NCBI GenBank assembly: GCA_035762085.1 | Contig: DASTPT010000137.1 | Coordinates: 1 to 60,849, forward strand | Origin: HRBIN12 sp035762085 | Lineage (GTDB): Bacteria > Actinomycetota > UBA4738 > HRBIN12 | Reading direction: 5' to 3' | Length of the DNA stretch: 60,849 nucleotides | The notes under the pieces: generated by a model | Databases searched by the model: none | What the model saw: only the letters and a program-made list of their open reading frames with translations | Told to the model about the DNA's origin: nothing | In this document: piece after piece, positions 8,221-15,287 of the stretch | Position numbering within the stretch: position 1 is the first letter of the stretch | Layout of the letters: each line of letters begins with the position of its first letter | Translations under genes and position numbers: made by a program

Positions 8221-8931
8221 ATGGCCGAGGGCCTGGAGATCGAGCGCATCGACGCCACGCTCGTGGCGACCGTCGAGCGTGGCGAGCAGAACTCGTTCAG
8301 CGGCAAGATGATCGACGAGCTCGCCGATACCGTGATCGAGGCGGCGAGCGACCCGTCGTGTCGGTTCGTACGGCTCCGCGCGCGTGGCGACGTCTTCTGC
8401 CTGGCGCGCGACCGTGAAGGCACCTCCCCCGACGAGCTCCGGGCCGAGGCCGCCCGCATCGTGCGGATCAACGAGACGCTCCGCACGACCCCGCTGGTCG
8501 TCGTGGCCGAGGTGAACGGGGACGCGGCCGGGTTCGGGTGTGGCCTCGTCGGCGCCTCAGACGTCGCGGTGGCCTCGGACGCCGCACGGTTCTGGTTCCC
8601 CGAGATCCGCATGGGCCTGGCCCCGAGCGTCGTGATCAGCTGGGCGAGCAAGGTGCTGCCGCCGAAGCGTGCGTTCGACATGGTCGTGACCGGCGAGCCG
8701 ATCGACGCCGCCACCGCGGCGGGCCTCGGCCTCATCACGGAGGCCGTCCCGGCCGACCGGCTCTCGGCGCGGGTGGACGAGCGGATCCAGGCGATGGCGG
8801 CCTTCCAGCCCGAGGGCGTGCGGGACATCAAGCGGTTCTTCGCGCGGGCCCGCACGCTCGACCCGGCGTCGGCCGCGAGCGCGTCCGTCGACGCGCTCGT
8901 GATGAGCTCGCTTCGGCTGCAGCGCTCGTGA
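8221..8931 (+). CDS. Enoyl-CoA hydratase/isomerase (crotonase) family protein
   Basis: Cytosolic CoA-thioester enzyme of 236 residues, with the crotonase core EVNGDAAGFGCGLVGASD and the FPEIRMGLAP segment that supplies oxyanion and active-site residues. The first oxyanion region reads VFCLARD instead of the usual FCAGxD, so activity may differ from hydration. A strong ribosome binding site (GAAGGAGGGC) precedes ATG 8221. The gene lies 13 bp upstream of the peroxiredoxin in the same operon. The substrate is not predictable. Confidence 0.85.
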   Translation: MAEGLEIERIDATLVATVERGEQNSFSGKMIDELADTVIEAASDPSCRFVRLRARGDVFCLARDREGTSPDELRAEAARIVRINETLRTTPLVVVAEVNGDAAGFGCGLVGASDVAVASDAARFWFPEIRMGLAPSVVISWASKVLPPKRAFDMVVTGEPIDAATAAGLGLITEAVPADRLSARVDERIQAMAAFQPEGVRDIKRFFARARTLDPASAASASVDALVMSSLRLQRS

Positions 8932-8944
8932 GGGGAGGATCCGG

Positions 8945-9424
8945 ATGACGACGGGTACGCCGGGCGTGGGCGACCGCGCGCCCGAGTTCGTCCTGCGACG
9001 GACGTTCGAGGAGTCGATCGGGCTGTCGGGGCTGCTCGACAGGGGGCCGGTGCTCCTCGCGTTCTACGTGTTCGACTTCGGGCCGGCCTGAACGAACGAG
9101 CTGTCCCAGTTGGGGCAACGGACAACCGAGATCGAGGGGATGGGCGCCTCGGTCGCGGCGGTCGCCGTGACCGCCACGTTCTCGCAGATGGCGTTCGCCG
9201 AGCACTTCCACATCTCCTTCCCGCTGCTGTCGGACTGGGGCGGCCGGACGGCGGCGGCGTACGGCGTGCGCTACGACGTGTGGAAGGGGCACGAGGGCCT
9301 CGCGAAGCGCTCGGTCTTCGTGATCGACCGCGATGGCCTCATCCAGTACCGCTGGGTGACGGACGACGCCCTCGTGCTGCCCGACCTCGACGAACCGATC
9401 GCGGTGCTCCGCACGCTCGTCTGA
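8945..9424 (+). CDS. Peroxiredoxin (AhpC/TSA-like) with in-frame TGA at the peroxidatic position: probable selenoprotein
   Basis: Read through one TGA, the frame encodes 159 residues of a peroxiredoxin. An AGGGGAGGA ribosome binding site precedes ATG 8945. Residues 1-48 match the family (GDRAPEFVLRR, LLAFYVFDFGPA). Codon 49 is TGA (9089-9091) exactly where the family has catalytic Cys in (T)PxCTxEL: here GPA-U-TNELSQL. The rest is intact: PLLSDWGGRTAAAYGV and the conserved Arg in KRSVFVIDRDG, ending at a normal TGA. No Cys occurs anywhere, so it would be a 1-Sec enzyme reducing peroxides with an external thiol. The usual active-site Thr is Gly. A hairpin just downstream of the TGA resembles a bacterial SECIS. 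The alternative is a nonsense mutation. Confidence 0.82.
9089..9117 (+). promoter_or_regulatory. TGA (Sec) codon and SECIS-like hairpin
   Basis: After the TGA at 9089-9091, TGTCCC (9102-9107) pairs with GGGGCA (9112-9117), a 6-bp stem with one G-U pair, closed by the loop AGTT. The loop starts 16 nt after the TGA and has G as its second base. As I recall the bacterial SECIS consensus, it requires a short apical loop with G in the first two positions and 16-37 nt spacing, so this is at the near limit. The hairpin lies inside the coding sequence, as bacterial SECIS elements do. Confidence 0.6.
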
Positions 9425-9438
9425 GCTCGGCGGCTCAG
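9421..9438. terminator. Possible hairpin terminator between convergent genes
   Basis: CTGAGC and GCTCAG form a 6-bp perfect stem around a 6-nt loop, directly at the peroxiredoxin stop codon and before the convergent VOC gene. There is no T tract, so termination efficiency is uncertain. Confidence 0.35.
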
Positions 9439-9460
9439 GGGCGACAGCCGACTGCCGGCG

Positions 9461-9823
9461 CTACATCGGGGTCATCAGCTGGAAGTAGTTGTCGTCGGGG
9501 TCGGCGAGCGTGGCGATCAGCATCTCAGGCCCCTCCGGCGGGCTGCCGGGGTCGTACGGCTCGCGCACGACGATCGCGCCGGCCGCCTTCAGGCGATCGA
9601 ACTCGCCCCGAACGTCCGCCGTCTCGAGGTTCCAGATCACCCGGCCCGGGTGCGCGTTCTTGCCGGACACCTGGTCGTGCGCGCCGACGGTGAGCCACCC
9701 GTTCCCGAGCTCCCAGCTGGTGTAGCCCGAGTCCTCCATCACGGGCTTGCCGAACAGCCCCGTGTAGAACTCGGCCAGGCGCTCGCGGTCCTCGGTCCCG
9801 ATCAGGATGCCGCTGAGGTTCAT
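9461..9823 (-). CDS. VOC (glyoxalase/bleomycin resistance) family protein
   Basis: A 120-residue single-module vicinal-oxygen-chelate protein with the paired beta-alpha-beta pattern: NLSGILIGTEDRERLAEFYT at the start and IATLADPDDNYFQLMTP at the end. Members bind a divalent metal and act as lyases, dioxygenases or resistance proteins; here the role is unknown. ATG 9823 is preceded by GGGAGGGC. An in-frame upstream ATG at 9847 lies 5 nt after a TAGTCT hexamer and could be an alternative leaderless start adding eight residues. It diverges from the DUF1801 gene. Confidence 0.85.
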   Translation of the reverse strand: MNLSGILIGTEDRERLAEFYTGLFGKPVMEDSGYTSWELGNGWLTVGAHDQVSGKNAHPGRVIWNLETADVRGEFDRLKAAGAIVVREPYDPGSPPEGPEMLIATLADPDDNYFQLMTPM

Positions 9824-9911
9824 CCCGCCCTCCCTTCGGGTCGTCATGGTGGAGACTACGGGCATCGGTCGGAATCATCGGTCCGGCGCCCGATCGTCGA
9901 GGAGGGAGCTC

Positions 9912-10268
9912 GTGCCAACCGAGATCGACGCGTACCTCGAGAAGGTCCCTGCGGCGGAGCGGAACGTGCTCGAGAAGATGCGCGCCGCGATCCACGCCGC
10001 CGCGCCGGCCGTGACCGAGGGCATCAGCTACCAGGTCCCGACGTTCAAGTACAAGGGCCACCCGCTGGTGGGATTCGGCGTGACGAAGAAGCACCTGACC
10101 TTCTACCTGATGAGCACCGAGGTCACGGATGCCTTCGCCCAGGAGCTCGAGACCTACGACACCGGCAAGGGGTCGATCCGCTTCCAGCCGAGCAGGGCGC
10201 CCTCCGCGGGGCTGATCCGCAAGCTGGTGAGGGCGCGGATCGCCGAGGTCGACGCCGGCAGGTACTGA
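9912..10268 (+). CDS. DUF1801 (YdhG/YjhX-like) domain protein
   Basis: 118-residue cytosolic protein of the DUF1801 family, recognisable from the opening TEIDAYLEKVPAAERNVLEKM, the central GISYQVPTFKYKGHPLVGF and the end KLVRARIAEVDAGRY. Some relatives were proposed to be iron chaperones; function is otherwise unsettled. GGAGGGAG at 9901-9908 just before the GTG supports this start over an upstream ATG at 9807 that would overlap the divergent VOC gene. A second DUF1801 protein is encoded at 47.4 kb. Confidence 0.85.
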   Translation: MPTEIDAYLEKVPAAERNVLEKMRAAIHAAAPAVTEGISYQVPTFKYKGHPLVGFGVTKKHLTFYLMSTEVTDAFAQELETYDTGKGSIRFQPSRAPSAGLIRKLVRARIAEVDAGRY

Positions 10269-10291
10269 GCCACCGTTGTCGGCGGCGTGGC

Positions 10292-10297
10292 TATCCT
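10292..10297 (+). promoter_or_regulatory. -10 hexamer of a leaderless FmdB-like gene
   Basis: TATCCT ends 6 nt before ATG 10304, which has no ribosome binding site; transcription would start at or next to the start codon. Confidence 0.45.
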
Positions 10298-10303
10298 TGA
10301 CGG

Positions 10304-10525
10304 ATGGCGCTCTACGAATACGTATGCCTCGCGTGCGAGCGGCGGTTCGAGGAGCGGCGTCCGATGACCGCCTCGGTGGACACCGCGCTCGCCTGCCCCT
10401 CGTGCGGCAGCGACCGCGTCCGCAGACAGTTCTCCTTCGCCGCGAGCACGAGCACGGCCGACGCGCGCGCTCCGTCGTCGGCCGGCGGGTGCGCATGCGG
10501 CGGCGCGTGCGCGTGCAGCGGGTGA
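10304..10525 (+). CDS. FmdB-family zinc ribbon protein
   Basis: 73-residue putative regulatory zinc ribbon. It opens with the family signature MALYEYVCLACERRFEE, followed by CPSCGSDRVRRQFSF, giving two CxxC pairs for one zinc. The C-terminal tail is rich in Ala/Ser and ends with an extra Cys cluster (CACGGACACSG), common in actinobacterial members. Function is not established. It lies 10 bp before the SpoIID gene. Confidence 0.9.
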   Translation: MALYEYVCLACERRFEERRPMTASVDTALACPSCGSDRVRRQFSFAASTSTADARAPSSAGGCACGGACACSG

Positions 10526-10535
10526 TCGCCGCGGG

Positions 10536-11846
10536 GTGAGGGCCGCGCGTCGCCTCCAGGTCCTCGGCGCATCGCTGGTCGTCCTCGCCGTGGCGTGCAC
10601 ACCGGGCGACCCCTCGATCACCGACTCCCCCGACGCCGCGCCGTCCGACACGCCGCCCGTCGCCTCCGGGGAGACGGCGAGTCCGAGCGAGTCGGCGCCG
10701 CAGCTGGACGAGGTCACGCTCGAAGCACCGTTCGACGCCTCGCTCCTCGTGGTCGGCCGGTACCCGAACGTCGAGTCCCGGTGCGTCGACGCCGAACAGC
10801 CACGCCTGCGCGCCCGCTACCCCGGCACGCTGCAGATCGAACGCTCGGACGAGGGCACGCTCGCGCTCACGGTCGCGCTCCCGTTCGACGACTACCTGAA
10901 GGGCATCGCCGAGGTGCCCGCCTCGTGGCCGATGGCCGCGCTCGAGGCCCAGGCGATCGCCGCCCGCTCGTACGCGCTCGCGACGACGGGCTGGGAGGGC
11001 ACGGAGGGCGAGCCGCTGGCGGAGCCGATCTGCGCCACGACCGCCTGTCAGGTCTACCGGGGGATCCCGCTCGAACGCTCGCCGGACACGCGCCGGTGGT
11101 ACCGGGCGGTCCGCCGGACCGACGGCGAGGTGATCGTCCACAACGGTCGGCCTGCGCAGACCGTGTACTTCTCGACCTCGAACGGGCAGACGTACGGGAA
11201 CGAGGACGTGTTCGGCAGCGACCCGCTGCCCTACCTGCGCCCGGTGGTCGAGCGCGACGACGGCGCGTCCTCGCTCTCGCGTTGGACGACCGACCTGCGG
11301 TTCGAGGACCTCGCGCGGTTCCTCGCCGAGGCCGGCGAGTGGGCGGGTCACCGCCGGATCTCCGAGGTCCGCCTGGACGGCGGCACGGTCCGGGTCTCGG
11401 GCGAGGGACGGACGCGCGCGATGGACCTCGGCACGTTCCGCGACGGGGTGAACACCTACGCGCACTGCCTGATGCCCGGCCGGTACCCCGAGCACGGGAT
11501 GCCGACGACGATCCCCTCGCGGTGGCTCTCGATGGAGAGCGGTCGACGCGTCGTGACCGTGAGGGGCCGCGGCTGGGGCCACGGCGCCGGGATGGTCCAG
11601 TGGGGGGTCTACGGCAAGGCCCGCAGAGGACTCTCGGCGGAACAGATCCTCGCCTTCTACTACGGCGGTTTCCGTCCCGAGCCCTTCCCCGAGCCCGGCC
11701 AGATCCGCGTCGAGGTCGCGAGCGGCCTCACGTCGGTCCGGGTCCGGCCCTCGGAGCCCGGCGCGCTGCTGAACGGCGAGCCGCTCCCCCGCGGGAGGGT
11801 CGCGATCAGCGGCGGCGAGACGATCACGGTCGAGCCGCCCGCCTGA
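10536..11846 (+). CDS. SpoIID/LytB domain lipoprotein (putative peptidoglycan lytic enzyme)
   Basis: 436-residue envelope protein starting with GTG. The N-terminus is a lipoprotein signal with lipobox LAVAC, followed by a Pro/Ser/Asp-rich tether to about residue 60. The SpoIID core shows YLKGIAEVPASWPMAALEAQ with IAARSYAL (the catalytic Glu region) and, near the end, GRGWGHGAGMVQWGVYGKA and FYYGG. SpoIID cleaves glycan strands during endospore engulfment; in non-sporulating actinobacteria such proteins are taken to remodel cell wall. It lies 10 bp after the FmdB-like gene. Confidence 0.88.
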   Translation: MRAARRLQVLGASLVVLAVACTPGDPSITDSPDAAPSDTPPVASGETASPSESAPQLDEVTLEAPFDASLLVVGRYPNVESRCVDAEQPRLRARYPGTLQIERSDEGTLALTVALPFDDYLKGIAEVPASWPMAALEAQAIAARSYALATTGWEGTEGEPLAEPICATTACQVYRGIPLERSPDTRRWYRAVRRTDGEVIVHNGRPAQTVYFSTSNGQTYGNEDVFGSDPLPYLRPVVERDDGASSLSRWTTDLRFEDLARFLAEAGEWAGHRRISEVRLDGGTVRVSGEGRTRAMDLGTFRDGVNTYAHCLMPGRYPEHGMPTTIPSRWLSMESGRRVVTVRGRGWGHGAGMVQWGVYGKARRGLSAEQILAFYYGGFRPEPFPEPGQIRVEVASGLTSVRVRPSEPGALLNGEPLPRGRVAISGGETITVEPPA

Positions 11847-11847
11847 C

Positions 11848-11871
11848 GACGCCCGGACCCGTGGGGGCGTC
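11848..11871 (+). terminator. Possible terminator after the SpoIID gene
   Basis: GACGCCC (11848-11854) and GGGCGTC (11865-11871) make a perfect 7-bp stem with a 10-nt loop two bases after the stop codon. There is no T tract. Confidence 0.35.
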
Positions 11872-11945
11872 CGGTACACGTTCGGGCGCATGATCGGTCC
11901 TTACGGATGGGCGGTCGTCGAGCCCGCCCGTGCGGAAGGACGACG

Positions 11946-12407
11946 ATGATCGGGCAGAGGGTCCGTGAGCTGGGCGACCTGTACGAGCGGGAGGGCGCGC
12001 GCCTGTGGCGGGCGGTGTTCGCGTACAGCCAGAGCCGGACCATCACCGACGACGCCGTCGCCGAGGCGTTCGCACAGTGCATGCGCCGCGGCGACGACGT
12101 CCGCGATCCCCGAGCCTGGATATGGGCGACGGCGTTCCGCCTGGCCGCCGCGGGCCTCAAGGAGCGGGGCCGGTTCCTCCCGCTCACGGAGGACCACGCC
12201 GATCGACCCGACCCGGTGGAGGCCGTCCACCTCATGTCCGCCCTCCGCCGCCTTCCGAGGAACCAACGTGCGGTGCTCGTGCTCCGGTTCTACGCGGGTT
12301 ACGGCACCGACGAGATCGCCCGCGTGCTGGGATCGAGCCGCGCCACGGTGCGTGTGCACCTGAGCCGGGGCCGCAGGCGGCTCCGGGACCTGCTGGAGGA
12401 GAGATGA
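11946..12407 (+). CDS. RNA polymerase sigma factor, sigma-70 (ECF-like) family
   Basis: 153 residues. The C-terminal region-4 helix-turn-helix is clear: LRRLPRNQRAVLVLRFYAGYG then DEIARVLGSSRATVRVHLSRG. Region 2 is recognisable but diverged (LYEREGARLWRAVFAYSQS, then RDPRAWIWATAFRLAA). GGAAGGA precedes ATG 11946. The stop overlaps the start of the downstream membrane kelch-like gene (ATGA), the layout expected for a sigma factor with its anti-sigma or sensor partner. The target promoters are unknown. Confidence 0.88.
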   Translation: MIGQRVRELGDLYEREGARLWRAVFAYSQSRTITDDAVAEAFAQCMRRGDDVRDPRAWIWATAFRLAAAGLKERGRFLPLTEDHADRPDPVEAVHLMSALRRLPRNQRAVLVLRFYAGYGTDEIARVLGSSRATVRVHLSRGRRRLRDLLEER

Positions 12408-14074
12408 GCACGAACATCGACCGGCGGTTCCGCGTCCTGGACGCACTCGAGGCCACCGACCTGCGTGAGGAGATCGAGCGCCGGGTTCGCGAACCGGCGC
12501 CTCCGCACGCCCCCCCGTCGCCGACCCCATGGAGACGGGGCGCCGCCGTCGCCGTCGCCGTCCTGGTCTTCGCGGCCGCGGCCTGGGTCGCGTGGGAGGC
12601 CTTCGATCGTGATCGGCCGCGTCCGACCGTCCCGGCGGACCCGTGGTCCTGGGCGCCGGAGGGATGGACCGAGCTGCCGCCGCCCCCCGACGTCCGCGAC
12701 GGGGCCGCGATCGTGTGGACGGGCGAGGAGCTCGTCTATTGGGGAGGCGAACGGCGGGGCACGGACGAGATGACGGCGGACGGCTTCTCGTTCGACCCAA
12801 GGACCCGCGCGTGGTCTCCACTCCCACCCGCGCCGATCGCCGGTGGCGGACCGAACGTCACCCGTGACGAGCGCGGAGGGGCGAAGGCGGTCTGGACGGG
12901 CTCGGAGGTGCTCCTGTGGGATGTCCGGACGGCCGACGGGTCGCCCGCGGCGATGGCCCTCGACCCGACGACCGATCGGTGGCGCCGGCTCGAGGACCCC
13001 CCGCACCGGCCGGCGTGCTGCGGCGCGTGGGCATGGACCGGGACGGAGCTCGTCGTGTTCGGCGGCGGCGATCGAGACGCTCCGACGACCGTGCAGGGCA
13101 GCGCGCTGGACCCCTCCAGCGGCTCGTGGCGGGAGATCGCCGCCGCCCCGGCCGGGATGAACCTCGCGAACGCCGTCCGGACCGGGGACGAGGTCGTCGT
13201 CGTCGGCTCCGAGCTCAACGACCGGAACATCGCCGAGACCAGGACCGCGATCGCCCTCGCCTATCGACCCGAGACCGATACCTGGCGACGTCTCCCGGAT
13301 CCCCCCCTGTCCCCACAGGCCTCCGAGGCGGTCGCGTTCGAAGGCCGCGTGCTCGCCTGGGACTATCTGGCCGACTCGGCGCGGTACCTCCCGGGCGAGG
13401 ATCGGTGGCAGGGGCTCGGCCGCCTTCCACTGGACCACGGCGAGTGCTACGTCCACGGCGTCGCGATCGAAGACACGGTCTTCGCCTGGAACTGCGGGAT
13501 CCCCGACGCCTGGTACCCGGGCGTCGGGTGGACCGACGTCGAGGGAGGACCGGCGGCTCGCCAGGCCGAGATCGACGAGACCTTCATCGGCTCGCAGGGT
13601 CGCGCAGTCGCGGCCGGGTCGGTCGCCGTCGTCGAGCAGGTGGACAACGTCCGCGACGGCCGGGACCTGACCATCGGCGCCTCCGACGCGCCGATGCACC
13701 TCTGGGTCTGGCGCCCGCTCGCGGCTCCACGGCCGCCGGCTCCCGATCGCGACGACGCCGAGTACGCGGTGACGAACTTCCTGCTCGCGTGGGACGGGTA
13801 CGAGGTCTACCTCCCGACGCTGGCGACGCAGGACGTCATCGACCGATGCCGCGAGGGGTCGGGCGGGTGCGCTCGGCTCGGCGGCGGCGTCCTCGCCGAC
13901 GACTGGAGGCTCGTGGACGTCCTCGGCGGCCAGGACCCGGGCTCATTCGAGGTCGCCGTGGACCTGATCCCGGGGGAGGGCCCCCACATCCGGCAGGTCT
14001 TCCTCGTCGGACCGGGCACCGCCGCCGACGGAGGCGACGCGGCTCTCGTCGTGCTCGACGCCCGGCCGGGATGA
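12404..14074 (+). CDS. Membrane-anchored kelch/beta-propeller-like protein, putative sigma-factor partner
   Basis: 556 residues, translationally coupled to the sigma gene. Residues 1-45 form a short cytoplasmic segment with no zinc anti-sigma motif, followed by a single membrane helix (about 46-66, AAVAVAVLVFAAAAWVAW). The outer part is a series of kelch-like repeats, each with a W-T-G-x-E-L/V motif: IVWTGEELVYWGG, AVWTGSEVLLWD, WAWTGTELVVFGG, then AVRTGDEVVVVG. The last 120 residues form a separate globular domain. By position it could be an anti-sigma factor with an extracellular sensor, but the cytoplasmic part matches no domain I recognise. Confidence 0.75.
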   Translation: MSTNIDRRFRVLDALEATDLREEIERRVREPAPPHAPPSPTPWRRGAAVAVAVLVFAAAAWVAWEAFDRDRPRPTVPADPWSWAPEGWTELPPPPDVRDGAAIVWTGEELVYWGGERRGTDEMTADGFSFDPRTRAWSPLPPAPIAGGGPNVTRDERGGAKAVWTGSEVLLWDVRTADGSPAAMALDPTTDRWRRLEDPPHRPACCGAWAWTGTELVVFGGGDRDAPTTVQGSALDPSSGSWREIAAAPAGMNLANAVRTGDEVVVVGSELNDRNIAETRTAIALAYRPETDTWRRLPDPPLSPQASEAVAFEGRVLAWDYLADSARYLPGEDRWQGLGRLPLDHGECYVHGVAIEDTVFAWNCGIPDAWYPGVGWTDVEGGPAARQAEIDETFIGSQGRAVAAGSVAVVEQVDNVRDGRDLTIGASDAPMHLWVWRPLAAPRPPAPDRDDAEYAVTNFLLAWDGYEVYLPTLATQDVIDRCREGSGGCARLGGGVLADDWRLVDVLGGQDPGSFEVAVDLIPGEGPHIRQVFLVGPGTAADGGDAALVVLDARPG

Positions 14075-14078
14075 CCTC

Positions 14079-14252
14079 CTACGAGCACCGCTGCACGCCG
14101 AGGGCTCCGGCTGTCGGCCGGCAGGTGGGTCGGCGATCGCCACGGGCCGTCGACCGCCATCGCCCGAGGCCGAGCCAGGCCGGATGCGTGCGGACCCGCA
14201 TCGGCTTGTCGTACTCGTTCCCACGCCGCTCGCACGTGGCGGTTCCCTGCAT
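14079..14252 (-). pseudogene. Degenerate small zinc-finger-like ORF
   Basis: A GGAGG site precedes ATG 14252 and a 57-codon frame opens with TATCERRGNEYDKPMRV. Small actinobacterial proteins with CxxCGxxYDK are familiar, and this looks like one in which the second Cys has become Arg and the sequence beyond PMRV is lost or shifted. This gap of 248 bp otherwise shows nothing except the -10 hexamer of the next gene. It could equally be a chance frame. Confidence 0.3.
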
Positions 14253-14310
14253 CTCGAACACCTCCAGACCCTTCGAGGCACCCGGCGGGCGCCCCGGAAC
14301 ACCGGCGGGC

Positions 14311-14316
14311 TAGGAT
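14311..14316 (+). promoter_or_regulatory. -10 hexamer of the leaderless agmatinase gene
   Basis: TAGGAT ends 6 nt before GTG 14323; no ribosome binding site is present. Confidence 0.45.
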
Positions 14317-14322
14317 GCGCCC

Positions 14323-15285
14323 GTGAGCCAGACGGACGGCCCGATCGGGCCCGAGGACCCGCTGAAGGTCCCGCGGTTCGCCGGGCGCTCGACGTTCGCG
14401 CGTCTGCCGCGGCGGGACGAGGTCGAGCGCTGCGACGTCGCGGTCGCCGGGATCCCGTTCGACAGCGGTGTCACGTACCGCCCCGGGGCGAGGTTCGGGC
14501 CGCACGCGATCCGCAACGCGACGCGGCTCCTGCGCTCGTACCATCCGGGGCTCGACGTGCACCCGTTCGCCGAGCAACAGGTGGCCGACGCCGGCGACGT
14601 CGCGTGCAACCCGTTCGACCTGGCCGAGGCGATCTCGCAGATCGAGGCCGCGGCGGAGGACCTGCTCGGCGGCGCGGACGCGCTCCTCTCGCTCGGCGGC
14701 GACCACACGATCGCGCTGCCGCTGCTCCGGGTGATGCGCCGGCGGCACGGGCCGGTCGCGCTCCTGCACTTCGACGCGCACCTCGACACGTGGGACACGT
14801 ACTTCGGCGCGGCGTACACCCACGGCACGCCGTTCCGCCGCGCGTGGGAGGAGGGTCTGCTGCTCGAGGAGCACGCGACACACGTCGGTATCCGGGGGCC
14901 GCTGTTCTCGCCCGACGACCTGGTCGACGACGCGCGGTTCGGCTTCGCGATCGTCACGGCGATGGACCTCGAGGAGCACGGTGTGCGCGCCGCAGCCGAG
15001 CACATCCGCGTGCGCCTCGGCGACGCGCCCGTATACGTCTCGGTCGACATCGACGTGCTCGACCCGGCGCACGCGCCCGGCACGGGCACGCCGGAGGCCG
15101 GCGGGCTCACCTCGCGCGAGCTGCTCGGGATCCTGCGCGAGCTCGCCGGCATGAACATCGTCGGCGCCGATATCGTCGAGGTCGCGCCGGCATACGACCA
15201 CGCCGAGATGACGTGCATGGCGGCCTCCCACGTCGCGTACGAGCTGCTCGGCCTGTTCGCCCGTCGTCCCGCCGTCCCCGACTGA
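14323..15285 (+). CDS. speB: Agmatinase / ureohydrolase family protein
   Basis: 320-residue manganese enzyme that hydrolyses agmatine, or a related guanidino compound, to the amine and urea. All metal ligands are present: His128 in GGDHT, Asp151, His153 and Asp155 in DAHLD, and Asp242 and Asp244 in SVDIDVLDP; the THGTP loop (about 166) is also typical. With an alcohol dehydrogenase 2 bp downstream, an aminotransferase and a polyamine-type importer nearby, a role in polyamine or guanidino catabolism is reasonable. Guanidinobutyrase or guanidinopropionase activity cannot be excluded. GTG is the likely leaderless start. Confidence 0.9.
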   Translation: MSQTDGPIGPEDPLKVPRFAGRSTFARLPRRDEVERCDVAVAGIPFDSGVTYRPGARFGPHAIRNATRLLRSYHPGLDVHPFAEQQVADAGDVACNPFDLAEAISQIEAAAEDLLGGADALLSLGGDHTIALPLLRVMRRRHGPVALLHFDAHLDTWDTYFGAAYTHGTPFRRAWEEGLLLEEHATHVGIRGPLFSPDDLVDDARFGFAIVTAMDLEEHGVRAAAEHIRVRLGDAPVYVSVDIDVLDPAHAPGTGTPEAGGLTSRELLGILRELAGMNIVGADIVEVAPAYDHAEMTCMAASHVAYELLGLFARRPAVPD

Positions 15286-15287
15286 GC

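Noticed and set aside
9110..9424. Short 104-residue ORF as an independent gene
   Set aside because: It is the in-frame second part of the TGA-containing peroxiredoxin, and no ribosome site precedes it.
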